A DNA stretch of 64,000 bases, taken from the NCBI RefSeq assembly GCF_021390515.1, contig NZ_JAJUXI010000012.1, positions 1 through 64,000 on the forward strand, in the 5' to 3' direction. The position numbers and the translations under genes were made by a program. The first letter of the stretch is position 1. Every line of letters begins with the position of its first letter. Below, one piece after another: positions 54,627 through 63,124 of this stretch. Origin of the DNA: Dyadobacter sp. CY326. GTDB taxonomy: Bacteria > Bacteroidota > Bacteroidia > Cytophagales > Spirosomataceae. A model generated the notes under the pieces. That model saw only the letters and a list, made by a program, of their open reading frames with translations, was not told where the DNA came from and did no database searches.

Positions 54627-55985
54627 TCAGGCGCCGAAAATATTCAGTTTCAAAAAGTCATTTCTAAACTTGCCCTTCGGATCCAGCTCATTGGCCAGCG
54701 TCTTAAATTCCTCCATTTTAACATAGCGCTTGGCAAGCAGATCCGGCGAAATGGAAAACAATTTGCCCCAATGCGGACGCACATTGTACACCGAAAGCTC
54801 CTTTTCAATGATCGGAAGCAGTTTGCTAACCGCGGGCCAATCCTGCTTCCACGTAAAATGGATGGCAACAGAATCCTGCTTGTAACAAGGGCTTAACCAG
54901 AAATTATCAGCCGCAATGGTGCGGATTTCGGAAGTCAGCAAATGCGGACCAACCTGGCTGCCCAAACGTGACACAGCCATGATCGCATCCACAGCATTTT
55001 GTCTCGGCACAAAAAATTCAGACTGCAGTTCAACGCCGCTGCTCGGTGTGAAGCCCATTTTGAAATGCGGCATGCGATCATACCAGGGACCGGCAACGCC
55101 CATTTGCTCCGTGCAATTTTCGGCTGAAAGTTCCGGGATTGGATGCAGATTTTTGGTTGCGAGTTTTGCGCCAAAAAATTCCTTGTCGGCTTTTAAAGGT
55201 TTTCCGTTGTCAATTCTTTGCTTAACCCAGACTTCCGTAATGTCATTGCTTTGCCAATTTGTGAACAAGCTGACACTGTATCCACTCGCTTCTATCTTAT
55301 CAAAATTATCCTTCAATTGATCAAGAGGAAGGTTTTCGTAAACAAACTGACCCATCATGAATGTCGGTTCAATGTCAAGCGTAACTTTCGTCACAACGCC
55401 CAACGCGCCCAGGTTCACAACCGAAGCATTGAATTTTTCGCCATCCTTTTTGCGGCTCAATTGCAAAACATCACCATTCGCCGTGACCAGTTCCATTGCA
55501 GAAACCGCTGTTGCCAAATTGCCATTCTTCTCACCCGAGCCATGCGTGGCCGTGGCGCAGGCGCCTGCAACTGAAATGTGCGGCAGTGATGCAAGGTTAG
55601 GCAAGGCAAAGCCTTTTTTGTGTAAATAAGGGCTCAACTGACCATATTTCAAGCCGGAATTAACTGTTACGGTTTTGTTTTGCTCATCGATAACGATTTG
55701 TTCATCGGCATTGACCAACGAGATAAATTGGTCCTTTGTATCGGCGATGTTGTTAAAGCAATGCCTCGTCCCCAGGACTTTCAGCTTGTCATATTTCTTT
55801 ACAATGTCCTGAACCTGCTGCAAAGTTTTTGCCTGATCGAGCTTTTCTGTGCTGTATTCGAGGTTTCCCGCCCAGTTTTTGAGCTTTTCTGCGGCACTGC
55901 CGCCGGCTGCCCAGCCGCTTAGGGGCGATAATAATGGTGCTGTCATTAATGCTGATGATAGTTTGATAAAAGTTCGCTTATCCAT
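54627..55985 (-). CDS. exported FAD-linked oxidase, alditol/aldonolactone oxidase family
   Basis: This 452-residue protein has a signal resembling a twin-arginine type with only one Arg (KRTFIKLSSALMTAPLLSPL). A PCMH-type FAD domain follows: VLGTRHCFNNIADTKDQF (the His aligns with the covalent FAD His of alditol oxidase), NSGLKYGQLSPYLHKKGFAL, and SVAGACATATHGSGEKNG. The rest is the D-arabinono-lactone oxidase domain with HWGKLFSI near the end. It probably oxidises a sugar alcohol or sugar lactone with O2 outside the cytoplasm. Substrate unknown; it is a single gene. Confidence 0.88.
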   Translation of the reverse strand: MDKRTFIKLSSALMTAPLLSPLSGWAAGGSAAEKLKNWAGNLEYSTEKLDQAKTLQQVQDIVKKYDKLKVLGTRHCFNNIADTKDQFISLVNADEQIVIDEQNKTVTVNSGLKYGQLSPYLHKKGFALPNLASLPHISVAGACATATHGSGEKNGNLATAVSAMELVTANGDVLQLSRKKDGEKFNASVVNLGALGVVTKVTLDIEPTFMMGQFVYENLPLDQLKDNFDKIEASGYSVSLFTNWQSNDITEVWVKQRIDNGKPLKADKEFFGAKLATKNLHPIPELSAENCTEQMGVAGPWYDRMPHFKMGFTPSSGVELQSEFFVPRQNAVDAIMAVSRLGSQVGPHLLTSEIRTIAADNFWLSPCYKQDSVAIHFTWKQDWPAVSKLLPIIEKELSVYNVRPHWGKLFSISPDLLAKRYVKMEEFKTLANELDPKGKFRNDFLKLNIFGA

Positions 55986-56077
55986 ATGCGGGCGGGATGA
56001 TTGTGACGATCGAGAGTATGATTTTATCCCAAATTAATTGAATATTTCAGGATTACAACCTTCACGCCTTCACTGAT

Positions 56078-57562
56078 TCATTGCTTTTCCAAAACCCCAT
56101 GTAAGATTTCAACCGCCTGCCGGATTTCATTTTCATCCAGGTTTCCAAAACCGAGCCGCATTGCACTGAGCTGGCCAGTCTGGAAAAGTAAAGTTTGCGG
56201 CAAATGCAGGTTCTGTTTTAAACAAGCTTTGCTGACACGCATTAAATTAATGTCCTTTCGCCACTCAGTCCAGATTGCAAGTCCGCCCGGCGGGGACTTA
56301 AAACTCAGATAATCATTGCATTGCGTTTGCAGCAGTTGTTCCAGCAAATCGCGGCGCTGGTGATATGCCTTTTGCGCCTTCTTAATGTGCCGTTGAATTT
56401 CACCTTCATCCAGCAACTCACCCAAAGCCTGCTCCATCATCAGATCGCCCTGTCGGTCAATGATCCTTCGAAACTTGGCCAGCTCACCAATCAGATTTTG
56501 TGGCGCTACAATGTAACCCGACCGCAGGCCGGGCGCAAGCGCCTTGCAAAACGAACCAATGTAAACCACCATTCCCGCCCCGTCCGCGCTCGCCAGCGGC
56601 AAAACCGGGCTGCTGTTGTAATGAAAATCATAATCATGGTCGTCTTCGAGAATGATAAAACCATACTGAACCGACAGATTCAGTAATTCCATCCGCCGTT
56701 CGGCGCTCAATGTCACAGTGGTGGGATAATGGTGATGCGGCGTGATGTAAAGCATGCGAATGCGCTTCGTTTCGCATAACTTCCGGACGGCATCCACGGA
56801 AATGCCGTGGGCGTCAACGGGAACAGCACTAATGTTCGCACCGGCTTGCTGAAAAATCATGTTGGCAACATAGTAACTCAAATCGCCCACAATAACGCTG
56901 TCGCCCTTTTTCAGCAACAGCATTGAAGCCAGGTAGATGCCCATTTGAATGCCCCGCGTGGTTATAACATTCTCTTTTCCAATGTGTAAGCCACGCGTAT
57001 TATTCAAATATTCCGCTAATTTGGCACGAAAAAAAGCGTTGCCTTCCACATGCGAGTAAGTGAGTAATTTACGGTTATTGCCCCGGCGCAAAACGCTTGC
57101 ATATGCTTTTGCGAGCTTATCCATCGGGGCCAGGCGAACATCAGGCAGTCCGTCGGTAAATTCGAGCTCTGCTTTTGAAACCGACACCGGCCTGTCCAGC
57201 AACATGCTTTCTTCAAAAGCGAAACCCGTTTTTTGCGGATATCTGACCAGGTCGTCCGCATTAAATTGCAGCGGGCTCCCGGCATTAACAGGCGTTTTTT
57301 GGGTTACAAATGTGCCCTTATTGGGCAGTAATATAATCCAGCCTTGTGCATCGAGCTCGTTGTAGGCCGCAACAACCGTTTTTCTGTGCACGCCTAGCGT
57401 CTCGGCGAGTGCTCGCGTCCCTGGCAGTCGTGCACCTGTGTAAAGGACGCCGCGCTGAATGGCATTGATCATTTGCCGGGCAATTTGTAAATAAACCGCC
57501 GTCTGATTCTGCCTGTCAATTACAACTATACTTTGAAATGGAATCTCAACCGGACTACTCAT
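56078..57562 (-). CDS. MocR-type GntR/aminotransferase regulator (PdxR-like)
   Basis: From ATG 57562 this is a 494-residue protein; an upstream in-frame start (57583) adds seven residues. It has an N-terminal GntR winged helix (RGVLYTGARLPGTRALAETL then GVHRKTVVAAYNELDAQGW) joined to a fold-type I aminotransferase domain whose PLP lysine is in GSFCKALAPGLRSGYIVAP. MocR regulators use PLP and often control vitamin B6 or amine/amino-acid genes. It diverges from a TonB-dependent receptor gene with 77 bases between, so it probably controls that gene. Its effector is not evident. Confidence 0.92.
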   Translation of the reverse strand: MSSPVEIPFQSIVVIDRQNQTAVYLQIARQMINAIQRGVLYTGARLPGTRALAETLGVHRKTVVAAYNELDAQGWIILLPNKGTFVTQKTPVNAGSPLQFNADDLVRYPQKTGFAFEESMLLDRPVSVSKAELEFTDGLPDVRLAPMDKLAKAYASVLRRGNNRKLLTYSHVEGNAFFRAKLAEYLNNTRGLHIGKENVITTRGIQMGIYLASMLLLKKGDSVIVGDLSYYVANMIFQQAGANISAVPVDAHGISVDAVRKLCETKRIRMLYITPHHHYPTTVTLSAERRMELLNLSVQYGFIILEDDHDYDFHYNSSPVLPLASADGAGMVVYIGSFCKALAPGLRSGYIVAPQNLIGELAKFRRIIDRQGDLMMEQALGELLDEGEIQRHIKKAQKAYHQRRDLLEQLLQTQCNDYLSFKSPPGGLAIWTEWRKDINLMRVSKACLKQNLHLPQTLLFQTGQLSAMRLGFGNLDENEIRQAVEILHGVLEKQ

Positions 57563-57610
57563 AAACTTAAAACCGGAGTACATTAACAGTCCGGCAAGAT
57601 AGTAAGTTTG
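57548..57610 (+). promoter_or_regulatory. MocR/TonB-receptor divergent control region
   Basis: Two direct repeats of AACCGGANTAC occur at 57548-57558 and 57571-57581, 23 bases apart (the first lies in the first codons of the MocR gene). An inverted CCGGA...TCCGG follows at 57573-57594. A -7 element TAAGTTTG for the TonB-receptor gene is at 57603-57610, 29 bases before its ATG. Direct repeats fit how MocR dimers bind, but this is inferred. Confidence 0.45.
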
Positions 57611-57639
57611 AAGAAAAGTCAGCCTGCTAACTCACGACC

Positions 57640-59625
57640 ATGATCACATTTTTGCTCAAAAATCGTTTATCAACTTTTAAGACCTCACTTTTTTGGATTG
57701 CGGTGATTTGTGCCAATGCAGCCCTTGCACAAGATATTTCACTCGATCCGGTGACCGTAACGTCATCATTAATAGAAAAACGGGCTTCACAAACAGGCCG
57801 CAACATTGCCGTTATTAAAGGTGAATATTTTCAAAACCTGCCCGTCCACAGCATTGATGATCTGCTCCGTTATGTGCCGGGCGTGGAAATCCAGGCCCGT
57901 GGGCCAATGGGCTCTCAAAGTGACATCGTGCTTCGCGGCGGAACATTCCAGCAGGTCCTGGTTATCTTGGACGGCTTGCGCTTAAATGATCCGAACACAG
58001 GCCATTTTAACAGTTACATTCCGATTGCCCCGGCAGAAATTGAGCGTATTGAAGTGCTAAAAGGCGCCTCGTCGGCCATTTATGGTTCCGACGCGGTTGG
58101 GGGTGTTATTCATGTGATTTCCAAAACTTTTGCGGCAAGAATGCAAACGTCGGAAGTAAATGAAAACAATGTCATTGCGCGCAAAACAAATGTCAGCGGC
58201 GCGCTTACGGCGGGAGAATACGGTTTGAAAAATGCCAATATCGGCGCATTTGTGCAGCGGGACAAGCTCGCTGTTTCAGCTGGTTTTCTAACTAATAATG
58301 CCTCCGGAATTCCCCAGCGCGGCATAAGAGGATATTTTCACAATAACACTGCGTCAGTTTCATTGAACTATGCGATTTCAAAAACCTTCAATGTGTCTTT
58401 GCGCAGCGCCTACGATCATCGGGACTTTGCGGCTCAAAATTTTTACACCGCATTGAAATCTGACACGGCAAGCGAAAAAGTAAAAACCTCGTGGAATCAG
58501 ATCAAGCTTTCTTATAAAAAGGAAAATACAGCCATTACGATTGATGGTGGATACAAATATGTGCGTGACCAATATCTTTTTAACCCGCACTCCATCGCCA
58601 ATTTGAGTAAATCACAGCTCTGGCAGGGATTGTTGATCTGGCAGCAGACTTTTTCGGTCAATACAAGTCTCATTTCAGGGCTTAATTATCAAAACAGAAA
58701 CATTGCGTCCAATGACCGCGGTGATCATTCGCTCAGCCAGCTCGCCCCTTTTGTTTCCTTGGTTCAAAACTTTGGCAATTTCACCATAACGCCTTCTGTC
58801 CGGCTTGATTGGCGGGAAAATATTGGCTCGGAGTTTGTTCCGCAGATTAATTTATCATACAAAAAAGACAGCTGGCAAATTCGCGGAAGCGCGGGCAAGA
58901 CCATTCGCGACGCGGATTTCACAGAGCGATTTAATAATTATAACAAAGCGCTCGTAACTGGTGGAAATGTTGGGAATCCGGCTCTAAAAGCAGAAAAATC
59001 ATTCAGTTACGAGGCCGGAGCCGATTGGTTTTTGACTCAAAATGCCGCAAGTCAGGTCAAAATTTCGGGAACATTCTTCCAAAGGCTCCAAAACGACCTG
59101 ATTGACTATGTGTCAACGCCTTATGCACAGATGCCGCGTAAAGACAATCTTTCTCCCACGGGCACATTCGGACTTGCGCTGAACATCGCGGAAGTGAACA
59201 CAACGGGATTTGAACTGGATTTTCAAACTGCGCATAACATTCGCGAAAAGCAGAAATTGCTTCTTAATGCAGGATTGACGTGGCTTGACAGCAAAAGCAG
59301 CAACCTTGAACCGTCCTTTTATGTGTCCTCGCACGCAAAATTTTTGGCCAATTTCTCTGCGATTTATAGCATTTCGGGCTTCTCTGTGAGCATTAACGGC
59401 TTGTATAAAAAGCGTGCGGAACGAGCTGCTTCGGCCATTGAGGCAAACATTTCAAAAAATTACTTTTTACTCAACGCAAAGGCAGAATATGCCTTCCTGA
59501 ATCGCATGCTGGCCGTTTTTGTTCAGGCTGACAATGCATTTGACGTTCAATACAGCGACCTCCTTGGCTCCAAAATGCCGGGCCGGTGGCTGATGGGCGG
59601 TTTAAGATTCAATTTCGTGAAGTAA
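57640..59625 (+). CDS. TonB-dependent receptor (BtuB-like plug)
   Basis: This 661-residue outer-membrane transporter has a signal peptide (about 1-30, ending ALAQ), a plug domain with SIDDLLRYVPGVEIQARGPM, VLRGGTFQQVLVILDGLRL and IEVLKGASSAIYGSDAVGGV, and a barrel closing in NFVK. It lacks the carboxypeptidase-like domain of SusC types. The plug looks most like vitamin B12 or iron-chelate receptors. The divergent MocR gene may mean the cargo is a PLP- or amine-related nutrient, but no riboswitch or cobalamin genes are near. Confidence 0.93.
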   Translation: MITFLLKNRLSTFKTSLFWIAVICANAALAQDISLDPVTVTSSLIEKRASQTGRNIAVIKGEYFQNLPVHSIDDLLRYVPGVEIQARGPMGSQSDIVLRGGTFQQVLVILDGLRLNDPNTGHFNSYIPIAPAEIERIEVLKGASSAIYGSDAVGGVIHVISKTFAARMQTSEVNENNVIARKTNVSGALTAGEYGLKNANIGAFVQRDKLAVSAGFLTNNASGIPQRGIRGYFHNNTASVSLNYAISKTFNVSLRSAYDHRDFAAQNFYTALKSDTASEKVKTSWNQIKLSYKKENTAITIDGGYKYVRDQYLFNPHSIANLSKSQLWQGLLIWQQTFSVNTSLISGLNYQNRNIASNDRGDHSLSQLAPFVSLVQNFGNFTITPSVRLDWRENIGSEFVPQINLSYKKDSWQIRGSAGKTIRDADFTERFNNYNKALVTGGNVGNPALKAEKSFSYEAGADWFLTQNAASQVKISGTFFQRLQNDLIDYVSTPYAQMPRKDNLSPTGTFGLALNIAEVNTTGFELDFQTAHNIREKQKLLLNAGLTWLDSKSSNLEPSFYVSSHAKFLANFSAIYSISGFSVSINGLYKKRAERAASAIEANISKNYFLLNAKAEYAFLNRMLAVFVQADNAFDVQYSDLLGSKMPGRWLMGGLRFNFVK

Positions 59626-59679
59626 GCGCATCTTTATCCTCGTTGCACCCGTATATTCGATAAGCTTTTCGACATCATT

Positions 59680-60537
59680 ATGCTATCGAATATCAACATT
59701 TCCTGCATTTGCTTTACGCTTTATCTGACGTTTAAAAGCGCTCAAATCTTCGCTCAACAAACGTTAGTTAATGCAAACCGACCGTTAGAAAAAGGGATTG
59801 CTGCAAATGCTGGAGATGATATTAAACTTTCTGCCAAAACGGAATCGACACAACAGACAAGCGATATTTCAACGTCGTATGCAGAAAAAATGAATCTTTA
59901 CTTTTTGAGTGGCCTTGGGGCCGATAAGCGTGTTTTTAGCAAGTTGGACATTGACGAACGCTTTGCAGTGCATTACATTGAGTGGATTAAACCACTAAAA
60001 AAGGAATCACTTTCGCATTATGCAGGCCGGTTGGTCACACAAATTGACACCACAAGGCCGTTTCAGTTGGTTGGCCTTTCGTTCGGAGGCATCATTGCTG
60101 CCGAACTTTCAGAAATTGTTCATCCTGAGCAGATTGTAATTATTTCAAGCACGCCCACGGGTGTTCCAATTTCCAAATTTTCACAAGGTTTGACCAAATT
60201 CCTGTTGCTGAGCCCGTTCGCTGCGCCAATATTGAAATCAGCTAATTCACTCACTTACAAGTTTTTCGGGGCAGACACGCCAGAATTGAAATCATTGTTG
60301 AAATCGATTCTGCACGACACGGATAGTAAATTTTTGAAATGGGCGCTGGTGCGGATGGGGAGTTGGAAACGGAGCGAAAAACCGAAAAATCTATATCACA
60401 TTCACGGCACGAATGACAGGCTCATTTCTATGAAACTCGTTAAGCCGGACGTTGCCATTGACGGGGCTGGACATTTGATGGTTTATGCGCAAGCAAAGCA
60501 GATCTCAGACATTTTGAATAAAAAACTAAGTGATTAG
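59680..60537 (+). CDS. alpha/beta hydrolase with signal-like N-terminal extension
   Basis: This 285-residue protein has an alpha/beta-hydrolase core that begins MNLYFLSGLGADKRVF at residue 71, with the nucleophile in GLSFGG, an acid in HGTNDRLI and His in GAGHLMVYA. Family members usually start at that strand. The first 70 residues instead form a hydrophobic signal-like stretch ending AQIFAQ and a polar linker. Either the protein is exported, or translation starts at 59890 and the upstream frame is chance. It follows the TonB receptor by 54 bases and may share its transcript. Substrate unknown. Confidence 0.75.
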   Translation: MLSNINISCICFTLYLTFKSAQIFAQQTLVNANRPLEKGIAANAGDDIKLSAKTESTQQTSDISTSYAEKMNLYFLSGLGADKRVFSKLDIDERFAVHYIEWIKPLKKESLSHYAGRLVTQIDTTRPFQLVGLSFGGIIAAELSEIVHPEQIVIISSTPTGVPISKFSQGLTKFLLLSPFAAPILKSANSLTYKFFGADTPELKSLLKSILHDTDSKFLKWALVRMGSWKRSEKPKNLYHIHGTNDRLISMKLVKPDVAIDGAGHLMVYAQAKQISDILNKKLSD

Positions 60538-60546
60538 CAGCAATGC

Positions 60547-61536
60547 TTACCACTTATTGACAAGCATTATTTTGCCAATGTGCGAACTGCTTTCCATCAA
60601 AGCGTGCGCCTTTGCTGCGTCATGAAGCGGAAATTGGCCAGCGATGACTGGTTTAAAATGGCCACCTTCCAGAATCGGCCAGACATTTTTATAAATCTCG
60701 TCGGCGAGTGCAGTCTTGAAGTCATTGTCACGATTGCGCAATGTGCTTCCGGTTATAGTCAGCCGCTTTTTCATGATTAGGGAAAAATCAATGCCGTTGG
60801 CACCAGAATCCACTTTTCCGCCTTTCATGGTATTGATGATGACCAGCCGACCATCGTTACGTAAAAGCCTGATGTTTTTTGGAATATAATCGCCGCCAAC
60901 CATGTCCAGAATAACGTCCACGCCGCTCTCTGTCAGCTTTTCCTCGAAATCTTCGGTTTTGTAATTGACGCAAATATCAGCGCCAAGTGCCAGACAAGCC
61001 TCACACTTATCAGCCGATCCGGCAGTTGCGAACACTTTCGCACCGAACGCCTTAGCAAGCTGGATTGCCGTTATGCCAATGCCGCTCGTTCCGCCATGCA
61101 CTAGGAAATGCTCTCCGGAAATGAGTTTGCCTCTTTGAAATGCATTATGCCAAACCGTGAAAACGGTCTCGGGCAACGAAGCCGCTTGCACAAAGTCAAA
61201 TCCGCTTGGAACAGGCAAACAATGTCCTTCATTCACGGCGACATATTCGGCATAGCCACCGCCCGCCAACAAGGCACAAACTTGATCACCAATCTTGAAT
61301 TTGCTAACGCTTTTTCCAACCTCCGCAACAACACCCGCAACTTCTAACCCCGGAATGTCCTGTGGCGCCCACGCTGGCGTCGGATAGTTTCCTTTGCGTT
61401 GAAAAACATCGGGTCGGTTTACGCCAGCAGCGAAAATCTTGATAAGCACTTCATTATCAGCAGTTTGCCGAATTTCCCGATCCATAATTTGAAGCACTTC
61501 GGGTTCTCCTGGCTGCGTAATGACGATTGCCTTCAT
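60547..61536 (-). CDS. NAD(P)H-quinone oxidoreductase, zinc-independent MDR family
   Basis: This 329-residue medium-chain dehydrogenase lacks zinc ligands and matches the quinone oxidoreductase/PIG3 group: opening MKAIVITQPGEPEVLQI, GVNRPDVFQRKGNYP, the nucleotide-binding Rossmann turn HGGTSGIGITAIQLAKAFGA, and LDMVGGDYIPKNIRLL. It probably reduces quinones or enones with NADPH. It ends 9 bases past the convergent hydrolase and begins 20 bases from the YccF gene. Confidence 0.92.
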   Translation of the reverse strand: MKAIVITQPGEPEVLQIMDREIRQTADNEVLIKIFAAGVNRPDVFQRKGNYPTPAWAPQDIPGLEVAGVVAEVGKSVSKFKIGDQVCALLAGGGYAEYVAVNEGHCLPVPSGFDFVQAASLPETVFTVWHNAFQRGKLISGEHFLVHGGTSGIGITAIQLAKAFGAKVFATAGSADKCEACLALGADICVNYKTEDFEEKLTESGVDVILDMVGGDYIPKNIRLLRNDGRLVIINTMKGGKVDSGANGIDFSLIMKKRLTITGSTLRNRDNDFKTALADEIYKNVWPILEGGHFKPVIAGQFPLHDAAKAHALMESSSHIGKIMLVNKW

Positions 61537-61556
61537 GGTTTTTGAAAATCAAAAAT

Positions 61557-61925
61557 TCAATAAATCTCCTTGCCGAATGGCGTGAATGATAAGCTCATCA
61601 GCTTGAAATGCTGCCTTGCAAAAGGCAGTCCAATGATCGTAATGGCAAGAATTATGCCAAAAACGAGGTGCGTCAGCGCAATCCAAATGCCGCCCAGGAC
61701 GATCCAGAGAATGTTAAAAATGGTTGATAAGCAGCCCGTCTGACCCGGAACTTCCCTCACTTGCTGTCCAAATGGAAACAATGTAAGCATTCCGATTTTG
61801 AAGCATTGCACGCCAAACGGGATGCCAATAATGGTCAGACAAAGGATGAAGCCGACAATCATATATTCCAGAAATACCAGAAAACCGCCAAAAATAAGCC
61901 AAATGATGTTTCCTATTAAGTTCAT
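61557..61925 (-). CDS. yccF: YccF family inner-membrane protein
   Basis: This 122-residue protein contains two copies of the YccF domain (each with a hydrophobic pair and the FGxQCF/FARQHF turn: IIGIPFGVQCFKIGMLTL and IIGLPFARQHFKLMSLSF). Its role is unknown. It lies 13 bases from the pseudouridine synthase gene on the same strand, so the genes 60547-62924 may form a leftward cluster. Confidence 0.9.
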   Translation of the reverse strand: MNLIGNIIWLIFGGFLVFLEYMIVGFILCLTIIGIPFGVQCFKIGMLTLFPFGQQVREVPGQTGCLSTIFNILWIVLGGIWIALTHLVFGIILAITIIGLPFARQHFKLMSLSFTPFGKEIY

Positions 61926-61938
61926 GTTGAGATAGAAT

Positions 61939-62559
61939 TTATGACCGATTCCAATTATCGATCTTCAATAACTTAAAAAATTCTGTCTCCTCAATTTCTT
62001 TTACACCACCGGCAACCAGATCTCCAAGTTCGAGATCTTCAATGCTGATTCGGATGAGGCGTTTGCAACGGTGCCCGGCCGTCCGAACCATTTTTCGGAT
62101 TTGATGAAATTTCCCTTCGGTTAATGTGATTTTCAACCAGGTGTTAGGCACATTGGCCCAGGTTTCATTGGCATGTTTGGGCAAGCCATCCGGTCTCGGA
62201 ATGATTTCGACCTCGCAGGGCGTCGTTATATATTCAACACCGCCTTTAATTCGAATGCCAATGCCGGTCCGGAGCTTATGCAATGTTTCCTCGCTAACGT
62301 GATGCGTCACATTGACCACGTAAGTTCGCTTGTGCGGAACCTCGCCTTGAAATAAAAGATTTGTGACTTTTTTGTTGGTTGTAAGGATTAGCAACCCTTC
62401 CGAATGGCCATCCAGCCGTCCAATGGCATGGATTCCCTCCGGAAATTCAAAATCCAAAGCCCCCAGCAACCGCACATCATCCGGACTAACAAACTGCGAA
62501 ACCATGTCAGCAGGCTTGTTAATGATGAAGTAGCGATGGTTATCTGGAATCATGCTCAA
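61939..62559 (-). CDS. RsuA/RluE-type pseudouridine synthase
   Basis: This 206-residue protein has the pseudouridine synthase fold without an S4 domain: YFIINKPADMVSQF, the catalytic motif IGRLDGHSEGLLILTTNKK (Asp in GRLD), KRTYVVNVTH and EGKFHQIRKMVRTAGHRCKR (motif III). RluE/RsuA-type enzymes modify a single uridine of rRNA; which one is not known. Its start is 2 bases from the DUF559 gene's end. Confidence 0.9.
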   Translation of the reverse strand: MSMIPDNHRYFIINKPADMVSQFVSPDDVRLLGALDFEFPEGIHAIGRLDGHSEGLLILTTNKKVTNLLFQGEVPHKRTYVVNVTHHVSEETLHKLRTGIGIRIKGGVEYITTPCEVEIIPRPDGLPKHANETWANVPNTWLKITLTEGKFHQIRKMVRTAGHRCKRLIRISIEDLELGDLVAGGVKEIEETEFFKLLKIDNWNRS

Positions 62560-62561
62560 AG

Positions 62562-62924
62562 TTAACCAGGTCGCCCAATTATAGCCCGGATCTTCTCTAA
62601 AACTTGTTCAGTTTCAAACAGGACTTCCTCATTGGTAAATCTGATAACCTTGATATTAAACTCTTCAATCAATTCTGTACGCATTTCATCATACTCTCGA
62701 TTTTCCTTTATCAAATGAATCCCACCATCGATTTCAATTGCTAATTTTAATTCATGACAATAAAAGTCTAAAATGAAATAGAGGAACGGATGCTGCCTCC
62801 GGAATTTCACACCGAGTTTCTTGTTGGATAAATGGCTCCAAAGGTGCTTTTCAGCAAGAGTCTCTCTTTTCCTGAGCTCTAATGCTCTTGCAAACAATAT
62901 CGGCTTTGCGCCCTCGTGCATCAT
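62562..62924 (-). CDS. DUF559 endonuclease-domain protein
   Basis: This 120-residue protein matches the DUF559 (Vsr-like) family: RKRETLAEKHLWSHLSNKKL, VKFRRQHPFLYFILDFYCHE, LAIEIDGGIHLIKENREYDE, IKVIRFTNEEVL. Its Asp and Glu in DFYC and IEIDG are arranged as in the PD-(D/E)xK nuclease superfamily. These small nucleases are common, often as isolated genes in Bacteroidota, and function is unproven. Here the gene sits beside REP-like palindromes (62951-63075). Confidence 0.88.
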   Translation of the reverse strand: MMHEGAKPILFARALELRKRETLAEKHLWSHLSNKKLGVKFRRQHPFLYFILDFYCHELKLAIEIDGGIHLIKENREYDEMRTELIEEFNIKVIRFTNEEVLFETEQVLEKIRAIIGRPG

Positions 62925-62950
62925 AACGTATGTCTATGTGTGTATATGTA

Positions 62951-63075
62951 AGCGAAGTGCATCTCGCGTCGCGGTCCTGCCCCCGGCCCCATATGGGGTG
63001 ATAGTGTTACTGGCCCTACCGGAAATAAGACTATTCCATCGTGCACTTGAAGTCCCATTAGGGGATTTAGGGGTC
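62951..63075. repeat. REP-like palindromes upstream of DUF559 gene
   Basis: Two G/C palindromes lie within 90 bases: CCCCATATGGGG (62987-62998), and CCCATTAGGGG (63054-63064) in a run AGTCCCATTAGGGG followed by ATTTAGGGG. The heptamers AAGTGCA (62955-62961) and TGCACTT (63042-63048) are inverted and bracket the first. No ORF is present between the two flanking genes (62925-63124). This resembles the dispersed C-rich palindromes I recall next to DUF559 genes in Bacteroidota. Confidence 0.5.
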
Positions 63076-63124
63076 AAAACCAGCACCACATCCCTAACAA
63101 CCCAAATTCCCTTCTCCCCAGACG

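Noticed and set aside
62925-63124. A gene on the plus strand from 62821 to 63411
   Set aside because: It spans two real genes on the other strand and the palindromes, and has a low-complexity Gly/Arg/Cys composition.
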